From UBA7662 sp036787895 (GTDB lineage: Bacteria; Bacteroidota; Bacteroidia; UBA7662), in NCBI GenBank assembly GCA_036787895.1, contig DAIQOK010000013.1:1-64000 (forward strand): 64,000 nucleotides of DNA, read 5' to 3'. Of this stretch, positions 32,183-41,557 are shown in pieces. Under the pieces are notes generated by a model that did not search any database, was not told the DNA's origin, and saw only the letters and a program-made list of their open reading frames with translations. The number at the start of each line of letters is the position of its first letter. Position 1 is the stretch's first letter. The translations under genes were made by a program, and so were the position numbers.

Positions 32183-32878
32183 ATGTTGCCCGGCAAACGC
32201 ACCTTCCTTTTTGTTCTCCTGCTCTTGCTGGGTTCGGCTATCTCCAAAGCCCAATTCAGTCCAGATTTTAGCCGAAATGAAAGCTGGAGAGAGATTTTTA
32301 TGCCGAAAGTCCAGCCATTCATGCTCATCCACCCCAACACGCCAGGTTTGGCACTGGGACTGGAAATCAGGCCGTGGCGCAGTTTGTCGCTGCAAACAGA
32401 ATTTACCCTACCCTTCTACGCCTTGGCCTTCTACAATAACAATCAAGGCAAGTACGAGCAGCAATTCACACGACTCCGATCAGAAATACGATTTTATCTC
32501 GACCCAAACGATGATTACGAATATTATCTCGCCCTGGAAGGTCACTACACCCAATTGAATTATTACCGGTTGAACGGATTTATCCTCCGTGATGAACGAG
32601 CCTATAACTATATCCGCTCTGATATAGGACTTTTGCGACTGGGCGGTAATTTGAAAGCCGGTTATCAGATTGCCTTCAAGGATTGGTTTGTATTAGATGG
32701 TTATGCAGGTATAGGCTTACAAAGTATAAGTACTACCCATACCCCAATCGGCTTATTCGAAGTGCCACTCACCCGGGAAACCGAACGTGAGGGCGGCGAC
32801 CAATTTGAAGGTACCAAAATAAGTCCGGTATTTATGGTCGGTTTGCGTATTGGCTTTTCATTTTTCCCACGCTACTAA
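32183..32878 (+). CDS. Probable outer-membrane beta-barrel protein (hypothetical)
   Basis: A 231-residue protein starting at MLPGKRTFLF; a longer frame adds 11 residues without a signal. The signal peptide ends at S-K-A-Q (residue 24). The mature part alternates in beta-strand fashion: LALGLEIRPWRSLSLQTEF, RSEIRFYLDP, GGNLKAGYQIAF, DGYAGIGLQS, and a C-terminal strand ending in G-F-S-F-F-P-R-Y with an aromatic last strand, typical for a small eight- to ten-strand barrel of DUF3575-like type. No ligand can be inferred. It is a single gene. Confidence 0.75.
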   Translation: MLPGKRTFLFVLLLLLGSAISKAQFSPDFSRNESWREIFMPKVQPFMLIHPNTPGLALGLEIRPWRSLSLQTEFTLPFYALAFYNNNQGKYEQQFTRLRSEIRFYLDPNDDYEYYLALEGHYTQLNYYRLNGFILRDERAYNYIRSDIGLLRLGGNLKAGYQIAFKDWFVLDGYAGIGLQSISTTHTPIGLFEVPLTRETEREGGDQFEGTKISPVFMVGLRIGFSFFPRY

Positions 32879-32924
32879 TTCGCAGCCAAAACCAACTGCT
32901 TTATTTAACTTGCTCAAAAAAAAT

Positions 32925-33329
32925 ATGAGCAGGATAACAGGAATTGGAGGCATCTTTTTTAAGGCAAACGAACCAGCCAAACTCAAAGATTGGTACAAAA
33001 CCCATCTCCATTTCGATATCAATGAATGGGGCGGCAGGGCATTTATGTGGCGTGACCACGACCGGCCGGAAGAAATCGGCCGGACCGAGTGGAGCATCAT
33101 GGATGAAAAAACCGACTACCTCAACCCCAGTACCAAAAACTTCATGATTAATTATCGGGTGAGCGACTTAGAAAAGCTACTTGAGACCTTGAAGGCTGAG
33201 GGTGTAACCATAGTGGGAGAAATGGAAACCTACCCCTACGGTAAATTTGGCTGGATAATCGACCCTGAAGGTCAGAAAATTGAATTGTGGGAGCCTATTG
33301 AAAGTGGTTTTGAACAATCTGAACTTTAA
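32925..33329 (+). CDS. VOC superfamily (glyoxalase-like) protein
   Basis: A 134-residue VOC protein starting at MSRITGIGG; a longer frame lacks sense. The fold shows in I-G-G-I-F-F-K-A-N (first strand), L-K-D-W-Y-K-T-H-L-H-F-D, and the late G-W-I-I-D-P-E-G-Q-K-I-E-L-W-E, where the Glu is a metal ligand position. Known members are glyoxalases, dioxygenases or drug-binding proteins; there is not enough to choose. The bestrophin gene follows 14 bases after its stop. Confidence 0.88.
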   Translation: MSRITGIGGIFFKANEPAKLKDWYKTHLHFDINEWGGRAFMWRDHDRPEEIGRTEWSIMDEKTDYLNPSTKNFMINYRVSDLEKLLETLKAEGVTIVGEMETYPYGKFGWIIDPEGQKIELWEPIESGFEQSEL

Positions 33330-33343
33330 TCAAAACATCTCCC

Positions 33344-34261
33344 ATGATACTTCGTAAAAATCTGGACTGGCGGATAATTCTTCGGCGAACCTGGAAACGC
33401 ACTACGTTTCTTTTTTTGCTTTCTTCGCTGGTTGCCATAGCCTACCACCTGCTCTGGTTCGACGATTTAGCTATATCAACCATGCCTGCCTCCATTTTGG
33501 GTGTGGCTATTGCCTTTTTAATTGGCTTTCGGGTGAATTCAGCCTATGAACGCTGGTGGGAAGCCCGCAAAATATGGGGTGCCCTGGTGAATGATACCCG
33601 CAGTTGGGCCCGGCAAGTAATGTTCCTCCTCCCTTCACCTGAAAAAGACCTGGAAAAAACAGCAGCCAAGGCGCTGCACAGGGAATTGCTTTACCGGCAA
33701 CTGGCCTTTGTTTACGCCCTCAAAAATCATTTGCGTAAACTGGAAATTACCTCGGAAATCGAACCATTTGTGGCGCAAGATGAACTGGCATCGTATACAG
33801 GCAAATCGAATATCCCCAACAGCATATTGCAAAAACAAGCCAGCCGGTTACGGGATTTATCGGCTGCCGGACTGCTGGATAATTTTCGGCTGATTCAGCT
33901 CGACAGCACACTCAATCGGCTATGTGATGAAATGGGTGCTTGCGAACGCATCAAAAACACCGTTTTCCCGCGACAATACAGCTACTACTCCTCACTCTTT
34001 ACCAAAATTTACAGCTTCATCCTCCCTTTTGTACTGGTTGCCGAAACCGGCTGGCTGGTGATTCCCTTTACCATGCTCATCGGCTTTGTGTTTTATGCCC
34101 TGGATAAAATTGCCTACGGCATAGACAATCCTTTCGAAAATACCCTGAACGATACACCCATGTCGGCCATTTGCCGCACCCTGGAGATCAACCTGAAGGA
34201 ACAATTAGGCGAAAGCCACTTGCCTGAGCCGCTTCAACCCGTCAATGGCTTTTTGTATTGA
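33344..34261 (+). CDS. Bestrophin family (UPF0187) anion channel
   Basis: A 305-residue inner-membrane protein. Bestrophin marks: FRVNSAYERWWEARKIWG (about residues 65-82), an early helix pair, a soluble helical middle, a second pair near 225-255 (L-P-F-V-L-V-A-E-T-G-W), and the acidic D-N-P-F-E-N-T-L-N-D close to the end. Bacterial homologues form pentameric channels for anions or cations. Its role here is unknown. Transcription ends in a strong bidirectional terminator. Confidence 0.92.
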   Translation: MILRKNLDWRIILRRTWKRTTFLFLLSSLVAIAYHLLWFDDLAISTMPASILGVAIAFLIGFRVNSAYERWWEARKIWGALVNDTRSWARQVMFLLPSPEKDLEKTAAKALHRELLYRQLAFVYALKNHLRKLEITSEIEPFVAQDELASYTGKSNIPNSILQKQASRLRDLSAAGLLDNFRLIQLDSTLNRLCDEMGACERIKNTVFPRQYSYYSSLFTKIYSFILPFVLVAETGWLVIPFTMLIGFVFYALDKIAYGIDNPFENTLNDTPMSAICRTLEINLKEQLGESHLPEPLQPVNGFLY

Positions 34262-34285
34262 AGCACCTACACCGGTATTGCCCAT

Positions 34286-34331
34286 AAAAAACCCCGATTA
34301 ACGGACTTAAGTCCGCTAATCAGGGTTTTTC
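34286..34331. terminator. Bidirectional terminator between bestrophin and metalloprotease genes
   Basis: A long hairpin, AACCCCGATTAACGGACT paired with AGTCCGCTAATCAGGGTT, with A-runs before and T-runs after. It serves the two convergent genes. Confidence 0.92.
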
Positions 34332-34344
34332 TTATGAACCAAAC

Positions 34345-36936
34345 TTAGCCTTTTAAAGCCAATTCAATTTTGTAACGCAGGTTTTCACGGTGCGCTTTGG
34401 TTTCGGCATCACCGGCAGTGGCGGCTTTAAGTTGGGCATTCAGGCGGGTGAGATTAGCTAGGGCAACCGACTGCGCAATGTAGTCGTGACCTGAATCTTT
34501 GCCTTTCACCAAACCGGCAGCCATGATCAGTCGTTCCACATATTCCTGTTGTAGATTCTGTCGGAAACTGTTCACGCTTCCACCTGCATCGGCCTGAAAA
34601 ATGCCGTTGGTGAGATCGGTCATCATCTCTGCTAAACCATATTGATTGCCATACAATTTGCTGTCGGTAATACGCTGCATGGTGGCTGGATGTAACAGAT
34701 GCGCCAATACATTTTTCTGAATGCTCAGTGCACGACTGTGGATTTTAGGATCTTCACCGGCGGCGAAGAAGTTAAAACCGCGGCGTTGTACCTGCAAATG
34801 ACTGTAGAGTTCGTTGGCAGCATCAAAGGCATTCGGGGCAAAGATGTATTTGTTCAACGTAGCCATGGCGCGTTTCTGATCGGCTTTGCTGACGGGCGTA
34901 AACGGTGTTTTTGCACCTTCCTGACCAATAAATCCGCGCTCCACGTACACTCCGCCAATGTAGCGGGATACGGTTGCGCCGGCATTGTTCATTTCGCTGC
35001 CTAAAATCATATAGGCGTTCAGCATTTCCTGGTACGATTGTCCGTCTTTGCTGTAATTTTTCTTGAGGTCGGTGGTGAGTTTGTTCACCAGCTGAAAACG
35101 TTCCTCACTGTAGGCAATCGCATCTGACGACATATCGTTCACATTCACCCGTGGATCGATAGCTTTGCCAGGGGCGCGCATATCGTCGGCATCGTTGCCG
35201 AAGATGAGGGCAGGTTCGGTAGAACGGCTGAGGATTTTATTGAGGCGGGCTTCTTCTTCATTGGCTGTAGCTGCAGCCGGGCTATAGCCATATTCGATCG
35301 CCCACATATCGTAAGGACCGGTACGGGTGGTGAAGTAATTACCCTGCTTGCTTGGATCAAGAGCGATGTTCACCGCCGGATAATCCATCACTGAACCTAC
35401 CAGACCAACCGACTCGGTGAGGGCCTTATTGTGGAGGTCTTTAGGTGCATGCAACTGACTCGCCTTCATATTGTGGTTCAAACCCATGGTGTGCCCCATT
35501 TCGTGCATGACCAAATAGTATAACGACTCATCGAGATAAGCCTTTTTCCGCTCGGCGCTGGCACCAGTGGCTTCCAACACCTGGTTGCCCAGCAGGAAGT
35601 TGTGCTGCAGGTGGCTGGCCAGCATACAGCTGTGACCGGCAATGCTGTGATCCATTTCCTCGTGACCTACCAGTCCGCTATTGTTATACAAATCGGCTTG
35701 ACGCAAACGGTTGGAAACAAATACATACTCCAACATGATATCAGCACCTAAAATCTGACCGGTAAGCGGATTGGTAAAACTTGGGCCATAACCACCAAAA
35801 GGCGGATAAGGAGAAGACGTCCAGCGTAAAACATTGTAGCGGATATCACCGGCGTCCCAATCGGCATCGTCGGGTTGGATTTTCATGACGATGGCATTTT
35901 TGAAACCGGCCTTTTCGAAGGCTTCGTTCCATTTTAAACCGGCAGCCACGATGGTCTCGCGAAATTCGAGTGGCGTGGTGTTTTCTACCCACCAGGTGAT
36001 GGGCTCTACTGGCTCACTGATGGCCGCGGTCGGGTCTTTTTTCACGAGGTGCCAGCGGTTGATCACATCCTTATAAGGCGTGGCATTGGGCGAGGTCATG
36101 TCGTCGACTTGGCGACCGAAATAACCAACCCGTGGATCATCGCGACGGGGCTGGTAGTCGTTCTCAGGCATGGCGATGAAGCTGTGCTGCAAACGTACGG
36201 TAACTGCACGGGGGTCGGTAACGTCTTTGCCGCCGCCGTTGATGGCACTTGGATTATCATATACCAAATCCACTACCACATCGGTATTCGCCGGGTACGA
36301 CTTGATGCTGTGGTATTTCGACTTGGCTTTATTGAGGTTGCCCAGATTAAACTGGCTCGGTGAAGCACCAGGAAACTGGGGTGGTTTAACACGGTCGAGT
36401 TTTTCGTCCATGAGCAAACTGCTGGCATCGATGAGGATGAGGCCTTCCTTTTCATCTTCGGCAATCACCTTTTCGCTGAGCAATAAGGCCGGGCTCACAT
36501 TGGCATCGGCCGACTTGCTGATGGCATTGTTCGGGTCGAAATAGAAGTTGGTATTCATCATCTCAAAGTCGATACGATCGAAATAACGACTTACCCGGAA
36601 AACCGCATTATTACGGAAAGAACCGCGGAATAAACCCACGCGAGCCAACCCATTTTCGGAATAACTCCAATAAATAAACGCTTTGCCAATTTGGTCTTTT
36701 TTCAATAACAGGAAAGTTTTCCCATCGGTGGTATCTTGATAGATGGTCATGAGGCCTTCGAATTTCACGGCCGCTTTGGTTTTAGAGGCAATGGTTACTT
36801 TTTTAGATTCGGCAGGAGCTGCTTTGGGTGCCTCGGCTGCCGGCTTTTTTTTCTTTTTGCCAAAGGCGAGGGCATCACCCGGTGCAGTGGCAGCGCAAAC
36901 CAGTAAGAGCGCGGTTGCCCAGATTATTTTTTTCAT
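34345..36936 (-). CDS. Secreted zinc-dependent metalloprotease (DUF5117 type)
   Basis: An 863-residue protein. The signal peptide (1-25) is followed by a Lys-rich linker. Residues 50-300 match the DUF5117/DUF5118 N-terminal region. The zinc site is H478-E-M-G-H482-T-M-G-L-N-H488, the HExxHxxGxxH metzincin-like motif, preceded by L-V-M and followed by K-A-S. The C-terminal half is helical (DUF4953-like). These proteins are common in Bacteroidota and are thought to be periplasmic or surface peptidases; natural substrates are not known. Length is normal. A single gene. Confidence 0.93.
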   Translation of the reverse strand: MKKIIWATALLLVCAATAPGDALAFGKKKKKPAAEAPKAAPAESKKVTIASKTKAAVKFEGLMTIYQDTTDGKTFLLLKKDQIGKAFIYWSYSENGLARVGLFRGSFRNNAVFRVSRYFDRIDFEMMNTNFYFDPNNAISKSADANVSPALLLSEKVIAEDEKEGLILIDASSLLMDEKLDRVKPPQFPGASPSQFNLGNLNKAKSKYHSIKSYPANTDVVVDLVYDNPSAINGGGKDVTDPRAVTVRLQHSFIAMPENDYQPRRDDPRVGYFGRQVDDMTSPNATPYKDVINRWHLVKKDPTAAISEPVEPITWWVENTTPLEFRETIVAAGLKWNEAFEKAGFKNAIVMKIQPDDADWDAGDIRYNVLRWTSSPYPPFGGYGPSFTNPLTGQILGADIMLEYVFVSNRLRQADLYNNSGLVGHEEMDHSIAGHSCMLASHLQHNFLLGNQVLEATGASAERKKAYLDESLYYLVMHEMGHTMGLNHNMKASQLHAPKDLHNKALTESVGLVGSVMDYPAVNIALDPSKQGNYFTTRTGPYDMWAIEYGYSPAAATANEEEARLNKILSRSTEPALIFGNDADDMRAPGKAIDPRVNVNDMSSDAIAYSEERFQLVNKLTTDLKKNYSKDGQSYQEMLNAYMILGSEMNNAGATVSRYIGGVYVERGFIGQEGAKTPFTPVSKADQKRAMATLNKYIFAPNAFDAANELYSHLQVQRRGFNFFAAGEDPKIHSRALSIQKNVLAHLLHPATMQRITDSKLYGNQYGLAEMMTDLTNGIFQADAGGSVNSFRQNLQQEYVERLIMAAGLVKGKDSGHDYIAQSVALANLTRLNAQLKAATAGDAETKAHRENLRYKIELALKG

Positions 36937-36957
36937 ACTTCAGACTTAGGTTATCTC

Positions 36958-36965
36958 CAAAAATA
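36958..36965 (-). promoter_or_regulatory. -7 box of the metalloprotease gene
   Basis: TATTTTTG on the minus strand, exact TAnnTTTG, 21 bases before the ATG. Confidence 0.6.
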
Positions 36966-37050
36966 CTCGCAAACAGTATTCGAGTTTGTTAAAAGGAGAT
37001 AATTTAAAATGAATAAGCCAGCATATATTTTTATGTTTTTGGTGCTTTTG

Positions 37051-37237
37051 CTCGTGAACCGGGCCCTCGGCTCCGCTCAGGCACCGGTTCTCTTGCTTGG
37101 GCGTTGCGGTTATTGTCTCCGTGCTTTCGGGCCTTCGGCTCCGCTCAGGCACCGAAAGGGCCGTTAGAGGAATCCCAATAAGACAAGGTGTCTATACCAT
37201 GCTACGGTGCCTGAGCGAAGCCGAAGGCAACGTAGCT
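37051..37237. repeat. GIY-YIG-associated repeat family 2, left copy
   Basis: Begins CTCGTGAACCGGGCC, contains CTCCGCTCAGGCACC twice and GGTGCCTGAGCGAAGCC once in the opposite sense, AGACAAGGTGTC, and ends GGCAACGTAGCT. The direct copy at 37631-37845 agrees over most of its length. It ends 19 bases before the stop of the GIY-YIG gene, which reads toward it on the minus strand. Confidence 0.85.
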
Positions 37238-37256
37238 GGGCAAGCGACCGCTCATA

Positions 37257-37604
37257 CTATTCATCAACTTCATCACTACCCTTAAAACGGTTTTCCTTTT
37301 GGGTGAAATTCAAATAATGTGATTCGTTTTTACATGAAGCCAGGTCGTGGAGTTTTTTGTAATCACCGGCCATAAGTGCTTCCTTTTTTTGCCTTGTCCA
37401 GCCCTGGATTTGTTTTTCTCGGTGGAAGGCCTGTTCTATTTTGGGGTATTCTTCCCAATACAACAATTTAACCGGTAGTCGTTTTTTGGTGTGATTGGCT
37501 CCTACACCATTTTGGTGTTGTTGAAAACGCAAATTCAAATCGTTGGTACTACCAGTATAGTAGCTACCATCGCAGCACTCGAGTATGTATACCCAGCCTT
37601 TCAT
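37257..37604 (-). CDS. Second single-domain GIY-YIG nuclease, between direct repeats
   Basis: A 115-residue protein with VYI (5-7), YTG (16-18), Arg26, His30 and Glu63 (AFHREKQIQGW), the complete GIY-YIG catalytic set, plus a 25-residue polar tail not found in the first copy. I start at MKGWVYIL. The longer open frame adds 20 residues, but these are translated repeat sequence (PERSRR), not protein. About 50 of 90 aligned residues match the protein at 19745-20032. It is set between two direct repeats, 19 and 26 bases away, so it resembles the cargo of a repeat-bounded element. Confidence 0.9.
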   Translation of the reverse strand: MKGWVYILECCDGSYYTGSTNDLNLRFQQHQNGVGANHTKKRLPVKLLYWEEYPKIEQAFHREKQIQGWTRQKKEALMAGDYKKLHDLASCKNESHYLNFTQKENRFKGSDEVDE

Positions 37605-37630
37605 GATATACAAGATAGGAATTTCTTCTA

Positions 37631-37845
37631 CTCGTGAACCGAGCCTTCGGCTCCGCTCAGGCACCGGTTCTCTTGCTTGGGCATTGCGATTATTGTCTAC
37701 GTGCTTTCGGCGCTTCGGCTACGCTCAGGCACCGAAAGGGCCGTTTGAAAAATCACAATGAGACAAGGTGTCAAACCAAAGCTACGGTGCCTGCTGCTAC
37801 GAAGTGCCGACCTATTCGGCAAGCGAAGCCGAAGGCAACGTAGCT
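37631..37845. repeat. GIY-YIG-associated repeat family 2, right copy
   Basis: Direct copy of 37051-37237, enlarged by about 28 bases near its end (GCTGCTACGAAGTGCCGACC). It fills the spacer between the GIY-YIG gene and the AddB-like gene; nothing else is seen in these 323 bases. Confidence 0.85.
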
Positions 37846-37927
37846 GAGGTACCGGGATGCTAAAGTTCAATTTCATTTTCCTCCAAAATTTTCACTCACC
37901 CTAACCAACACCTACTATTATTGCACC

Positions 37928-40696
37928 ATGAGTTTCCTGCACGAAGTCGCCCGCGAATTGTATGCCGCCCATGGCAAGGAGATGCACCGGGTGGCGGTGG
38001 TCTTTCCAAGTCGGCGGGCGGCGGTGTTTTTTCGCAAAGCTTTGCAGGAAGTGCTGCCAGGACCGGCTTTTGCACCGCGGACGCTTACGCTCAATGATTT
38101 TGTGTACGAAAAAAGTGGCCTGCAAGCTGCCGATCCGGTCCGTTTGCTTTTTGTGCTGTATCAGGTGTATCAGGAACTCATGCCCGAACATGACGAGGGT
38201 TTTGCCCGTTTTTCGAGTTGGGGAAGCAGTTTATTGCGCGATTTTGCGGAGGTAGACAATTATTTACTGGATAGCGATGCCGTTTTCCATTTTCTCAACC
38301 AGGAAAAAGCCATTGAACTTTGGCAGCCCGATCGCGGCGAACTCAGTGCATTTGAACAGGACTACCTCAACTTTTACAGGAGTCTGGGCAATTTATACCA
38401 CGGTTTCCGTGAAAAATTACTGGCGCAAGGCAAGGTGTATCCTGCGCTGGCGGCACGTTTACTGACGGAAAACTGGGCGAATAATCCTCCCCAACCGGAA
38501 GAAGAACAAATCTGGTTTTGTGGCTTTAATGCGCTGAATACGGCCGAAATAACGCTGATTAAGCAGCTAAAACACCAAAATAAAGCGCAAATCCGCTGGG
38601 ACAGCGACCGTTTTTATCTCGAACACGACCAACACGAAGCCGGTCTATTTTTGCGGCGTTTGCTGGAAGACCCCGACTTAGCCGGCAATCATATTGCACC
38701 CGATAAATTCAATAGTCGGAAAACCATACAATTGGTGCAGGCTGCTGGTCAGCTGGCACAGGTAAAGGCGGCATCCGAACAACTCAGTGCCTGGCAAAAG
38801 GAAGATCCCAACCTCATTAATACTGTATTAGTGCTCGCGGATGAAAGTCTGCTCGTGCCCATGCTCAACAGCCTGCCACCCCATTTGCAGTTGAATGTAA
38901 CCATGGGTTACCCGGCCAAACTCGGTCAGGCGAATACCCTGGTAGCCCTTTTGCTGCGTTTGATGCAAAACCGGCAACTGAGCGAAACCGGACCGGTATA
39001 CTATCATCGTGATTTGCTCCCACTGTTAGCTTTGCCCCTGTTGCGCACATCGCAATTCGCACTGTTTAATAAGGACATGATTGAAAGTAGGCGGGTGCGT
39101 ATACCATATTCCCTGCTCGAAACTGCACTTATTGACTTACCCGATTTACAGCTTTTATTGAAGCAGGCTGATTTAACCCCTCTACAATTTCCAGCCGTTG
39201 TTATTCCATTGCTCGAAAAACTGGCTGATAAAAAAGGCATTGACTTCCTTCAGCAACAAATCTGTCTGCAGCTGATTACACTGCTGCGACGTATGGAAAC
39301 CTTACTGCAGGAAGAAGAAATCCAACTCGACTGGAAACTCCTGCGCCAACTCTGGCACCAACTGGCTTCGGGCGAAACCCTCGATTTTTTGGGTGAGCCG
39401 CTTGAAGGGCTGCAGTTGATGGGTTTGCTCGAAACCCGCGCCCTCGACTTCAAACGGGTATTGGTAGTTGGCGTAAACGAAGGCAGTTTGCCCGGCAAGG
39501 CATCCGCGCAAAGTTTTATCACTTCTACCCTCCGATTTAACTTCCAGATGCCCGGTTCACGGGAAAAGGAAGCCGTATTTGCCTATCATTTTTACCGTTT
39601 GTTGCAGGGTGCCGAAGACATTGTACTCACCTACAACGGCGTTCAGGATGATTTTGGCGGTGGCGAACCCAGTCGATATATCCAGCAAATACGCTATGAA
39701 CTGGCCAATCATGACCGAATCAAACTGCATGAAAGTCGCATCTCACCTACATTTCGGGCCGAAAAGTTACAGCCACCTACTATCAGCATCACCCGTACAA
39801 CCGAATTGCAAACCAAGGTAGAAGCTCGTTTGGCCCGGAGTTTATCACCTTCGGCCATGACGCAGTACATAGAATGCAAGCTGAAATTCTATTTCGCCCA
39901 ACTCGAAGGTCTGCAGGAGGAAGATGAAATTGCCGAACAGCTCGACTTCCGCAGCATTGGCACCGTTTTGCACCGAAGCTTGGAATTATTGTACGAACCC
40001 TACCTCAACCAGCCGCTGCAATCCAGCCATATCGAGGCCATGCGAGCGGCTTTACCGGGATATTTTGATACGGCTATGCAGGAAAGTATGCAGCATGCAC
40101 CTACCGATATCGGGCTCAATCTCCTCATCCGTGAAGTCTGCCGCGATTACCTGGAGCGTTTTCTGAAACAGGAAAAAAGTTTGGTCGAAAAAATATCAGC
40201 CGATGGAAATACGCTCGACATACTTGCCAGTGAATTGAAGATGGAGCACAAATTTTCGCTCAATGGACTGGAAGTTGGCATAAAAGGTATCGCCGACCGG
40301 GTTGACCGCTTTCAGGGCCAGTTGCGAATAACAGATTATAAAACCGGTAATTTCGAAGCAAACGACATCAGTGTAATTGATATTCAGGCCGATTTGCGGA
40401 ATCCTAAAAAAGTAAAAGCCCTTCAGCTCCTCACCTATGCCTGGTTATATTGGAAAAATCAGCCGGAAACCGAAAGTGTGGTATCGGGCATTTGGTCGTT
40501 CCGGAAAATGAATGCCGGCTTGGCCACCGCCAGCGTAAACGCGCAGGAAAAACTCAACCCTGCCTTGCTTCAGGAATTTGGGACATTTCTGGAGAGCTTG
40601 CTCAGTGAAATTGCCGATCCCAACACCATTTTTACACAGACCAGCGATGAAAAGCTGTGCGAAAAATGTAACTTCCGCCAGATTTGTCAGCGATGA
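37928..40696 (+). CDS. AddB-like PD-(D/E)XK nuclease with iron-sulfur cysteines
   Basis: A 922-residue protein. The N-terminal two-thirds is a superfamily 1 helicase fold without a working Walker A (VVFPSRRAAVFFRKAL), like AddB. The C-terminal nuclease motif is Asp790, Asp793 (GIADRVDRF) and Asp803-Tyr-Lys805 (ITDYKTGN). Cys650 together with Cys911, Cys914 and Cys920 (CEKCNFRQIC) gives the split four-Cys arrangement of the AddB iron-sulfur staple. It would process DNA ends for recombination with an AddA-type helicase-nuclease, which is not in the window. TATTATTG lies 4 bases before the ATG, a near-match promoter box. The next gene overlaps by 4 bases. Confidence 0.9.
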   Translation: MSFLHEVARELYAAHGKEMHRVAVVFPSRRAAVFFRKALQEVLPGPAFAPRTLTLNDFVYEKSGLQAADPVRLLFVLYQVYQELMPEHDEGFARFSSWGSSLLRDFAEVDNYLLDSDAVFHFLNQEKAIELWQPDRGELSAFEQDYLNFYRSLGNLYHGFREKLLAQGKVYPALAARLLTENWANNPPQPEEEQIWFCGFNALNTAEITLIKQLKHQNKAQIRWDSDRFYLEHDQHEAGLFLRRLLEDPDLAGNHIAPDKFNSRKTIQLVQAAGQLAQVKAASEQLSAWQKEDPNLINTVLVLADESLLVPMLNSLPPHLQLNVTMGYPAKLGQANTLVALLLRLMQNRQLSETGPVYYHRDLLPLLALPLLRTSQFALFNKDMIESRRVRIPYSLLETALIDLPDLQLLLKQADLTPLQFPAVVIPLLEKLADKKGIDFLQQQICLQLITLLRRMETLLQEEEIQLDWKLLRQLWHQLASGETLDFLGEPLEGLQLMGLLETRALDFKRVLVVGVNEGSLPGKASAQSFITSTLRFNFQMPGSREKEAVFAYHFYRLLQGAEDIVLTYNGVQDDFGGGEPSRYIQQIRYELANHDRIKLHESRISPTFRAEKLQPPTISITRTTELQTKVEARLARSLSPSAMTQYIECKLKFYFAQLEGLQEEDEIAEQLDFRSIGTVLHRSLELLYEPYLNQPLQSSHIEAMRAALPGYFDTAMQESMQHAPTDIGLNLLIREVCRDYLERFLKQEKSLVEKISADGNTLDILASELKMEHKFSLNGLEVGIKGIADRVDRFQGQLRITDYKTGNFEANDISVIDIQADLRNPKKVKALQLLTYAWLYWKNQPETESVVSGIWSFRKMNAGLATASVNAQEKLNPALLQEFGTFLESLLSEIADPNTIFTQTSDEKLCEKCNFRQICQR

Positions 40697-41541
40697 AACT
40701 GCTCCAGCGGCTGCTTTATACCCTTTTTTACGGAAACATCTGGATAGCCACCGCTGCCGCACTGAGCTGCTGGCAAACTGCCCTGCTGTTGGAGTTGGCT
40801 TTACCGTCCTTGCTGTATGTTTTTGTGTTTTGCGCCACACTCTTCAGTTATAATTTCGATCGTTATACCGAACGACTGGCTTTTTCGGCCAGTTACCAAA
40901 CCCGCCACCAATGGTTGTTTGATCACCGCAAAGAGCTCGCTTTTTTTACCGCACTACCCGGATTGGCTTGGATCATTTTATGCTATTGGTTGCCCATGCC
41001 GGTCATCAGCTGGCTGATTCATCTCGGCATTATTTCCGTGGGTTATTCCGTTCCGCTCTGGAAGAAAAAAAACGGAGAGCGTTTTGCCCTCCGGAAAATC
41101 GGCATGACCAAAGCTATTTTTGTCGCCTATGTGTGGGCAGCAGTAGGTGTTGCGCTGCCGGTGGTATGGTCGGGTTACGCCTTCGATAGTCGTTTTTATA
41201 TTGAATTTATAGCGCGTTTTTGTTTTATACTGGCCTTATGTATTCCTTTCGATTTGCGTGATGAACCTATTGATCGGGGTCATGGTATGCTAACCCTACC
41301 GGTATTGATGGGACGCGACAACGCCATGAAACTGGCGTATCTGCTTTTGGTGGTTCAGGCGATTTTGTTGTTTAGTTATTTGCCGATTTGGTCTTTTGGC
41401 TTTCTCCTGCTTAGCTTGATTTATGCTGCTTACGCCATGTTTTTTGCCGTGAAAAACGGGCACGATATGGCCTTTTCTGCCGGCATCGACGGCGCCATAG
41501 TCGTTCAGGCACTTTTGCTGGGCATGGGCTTTGCCCTTTAA
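40693..41541 (+). CDS. UbiA-like multi-helix membrane protein
   Basis: A 282-residue inner-membrane protein with about eight hydrophobic helices. It starts at the ATG overlapping the AddB-like stop (ATGA). The pieces SYNFDRYTER (about residue 55) and CIPFDLRDEPIDRGHGMLTLP (near 180) sit where UbiA prenyltransferases carry their two Asp-rich motifs; here they are reduced (F-D-x-x-x-x-x and D-L-R-D-x-x-x-D). That fits the Bacteroidota UbiA-like group rather than a typical quinone or haem prenyltransferase. Substrate unknown. rlmI follows after 16 bases. Confidence 0.78.
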   Translation: MKLLQRLLYTLFYGNIWIATAAALSCWQTALLLELALPSLLYVFVFCATLFSYNFDRYTERLAFSASYQTRHQWLFDHRKELAFFTALPGLAWIILCYWLPMPVISWLIHLGIISVGYSVPLWKKKNGERFALRKIGMTKAIFVAYVWAAVGVALPVVWSGYAFDSRFYIEFIARFCFILALCIPFDLRDEPIDRGHGMLTLPVLMGRDNAMKLAYLLLVVQAILLFSYLPIWSFGFLLLSLIYAAYAMFFAVKNGHDMAFSAGIDGAIVVQALLLGMGFAL

Positions 41542-41557
41542 GCCTTACTTTTACCCC

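Noticed and set aside
37605..37664. N-terminal extension MPERSRR of the second GIY-YIG protein
   Set aside because: It is encoded by repeat DNA; the same PERSRR phrase appears in other repeat read-throughs such as 36946-37152.
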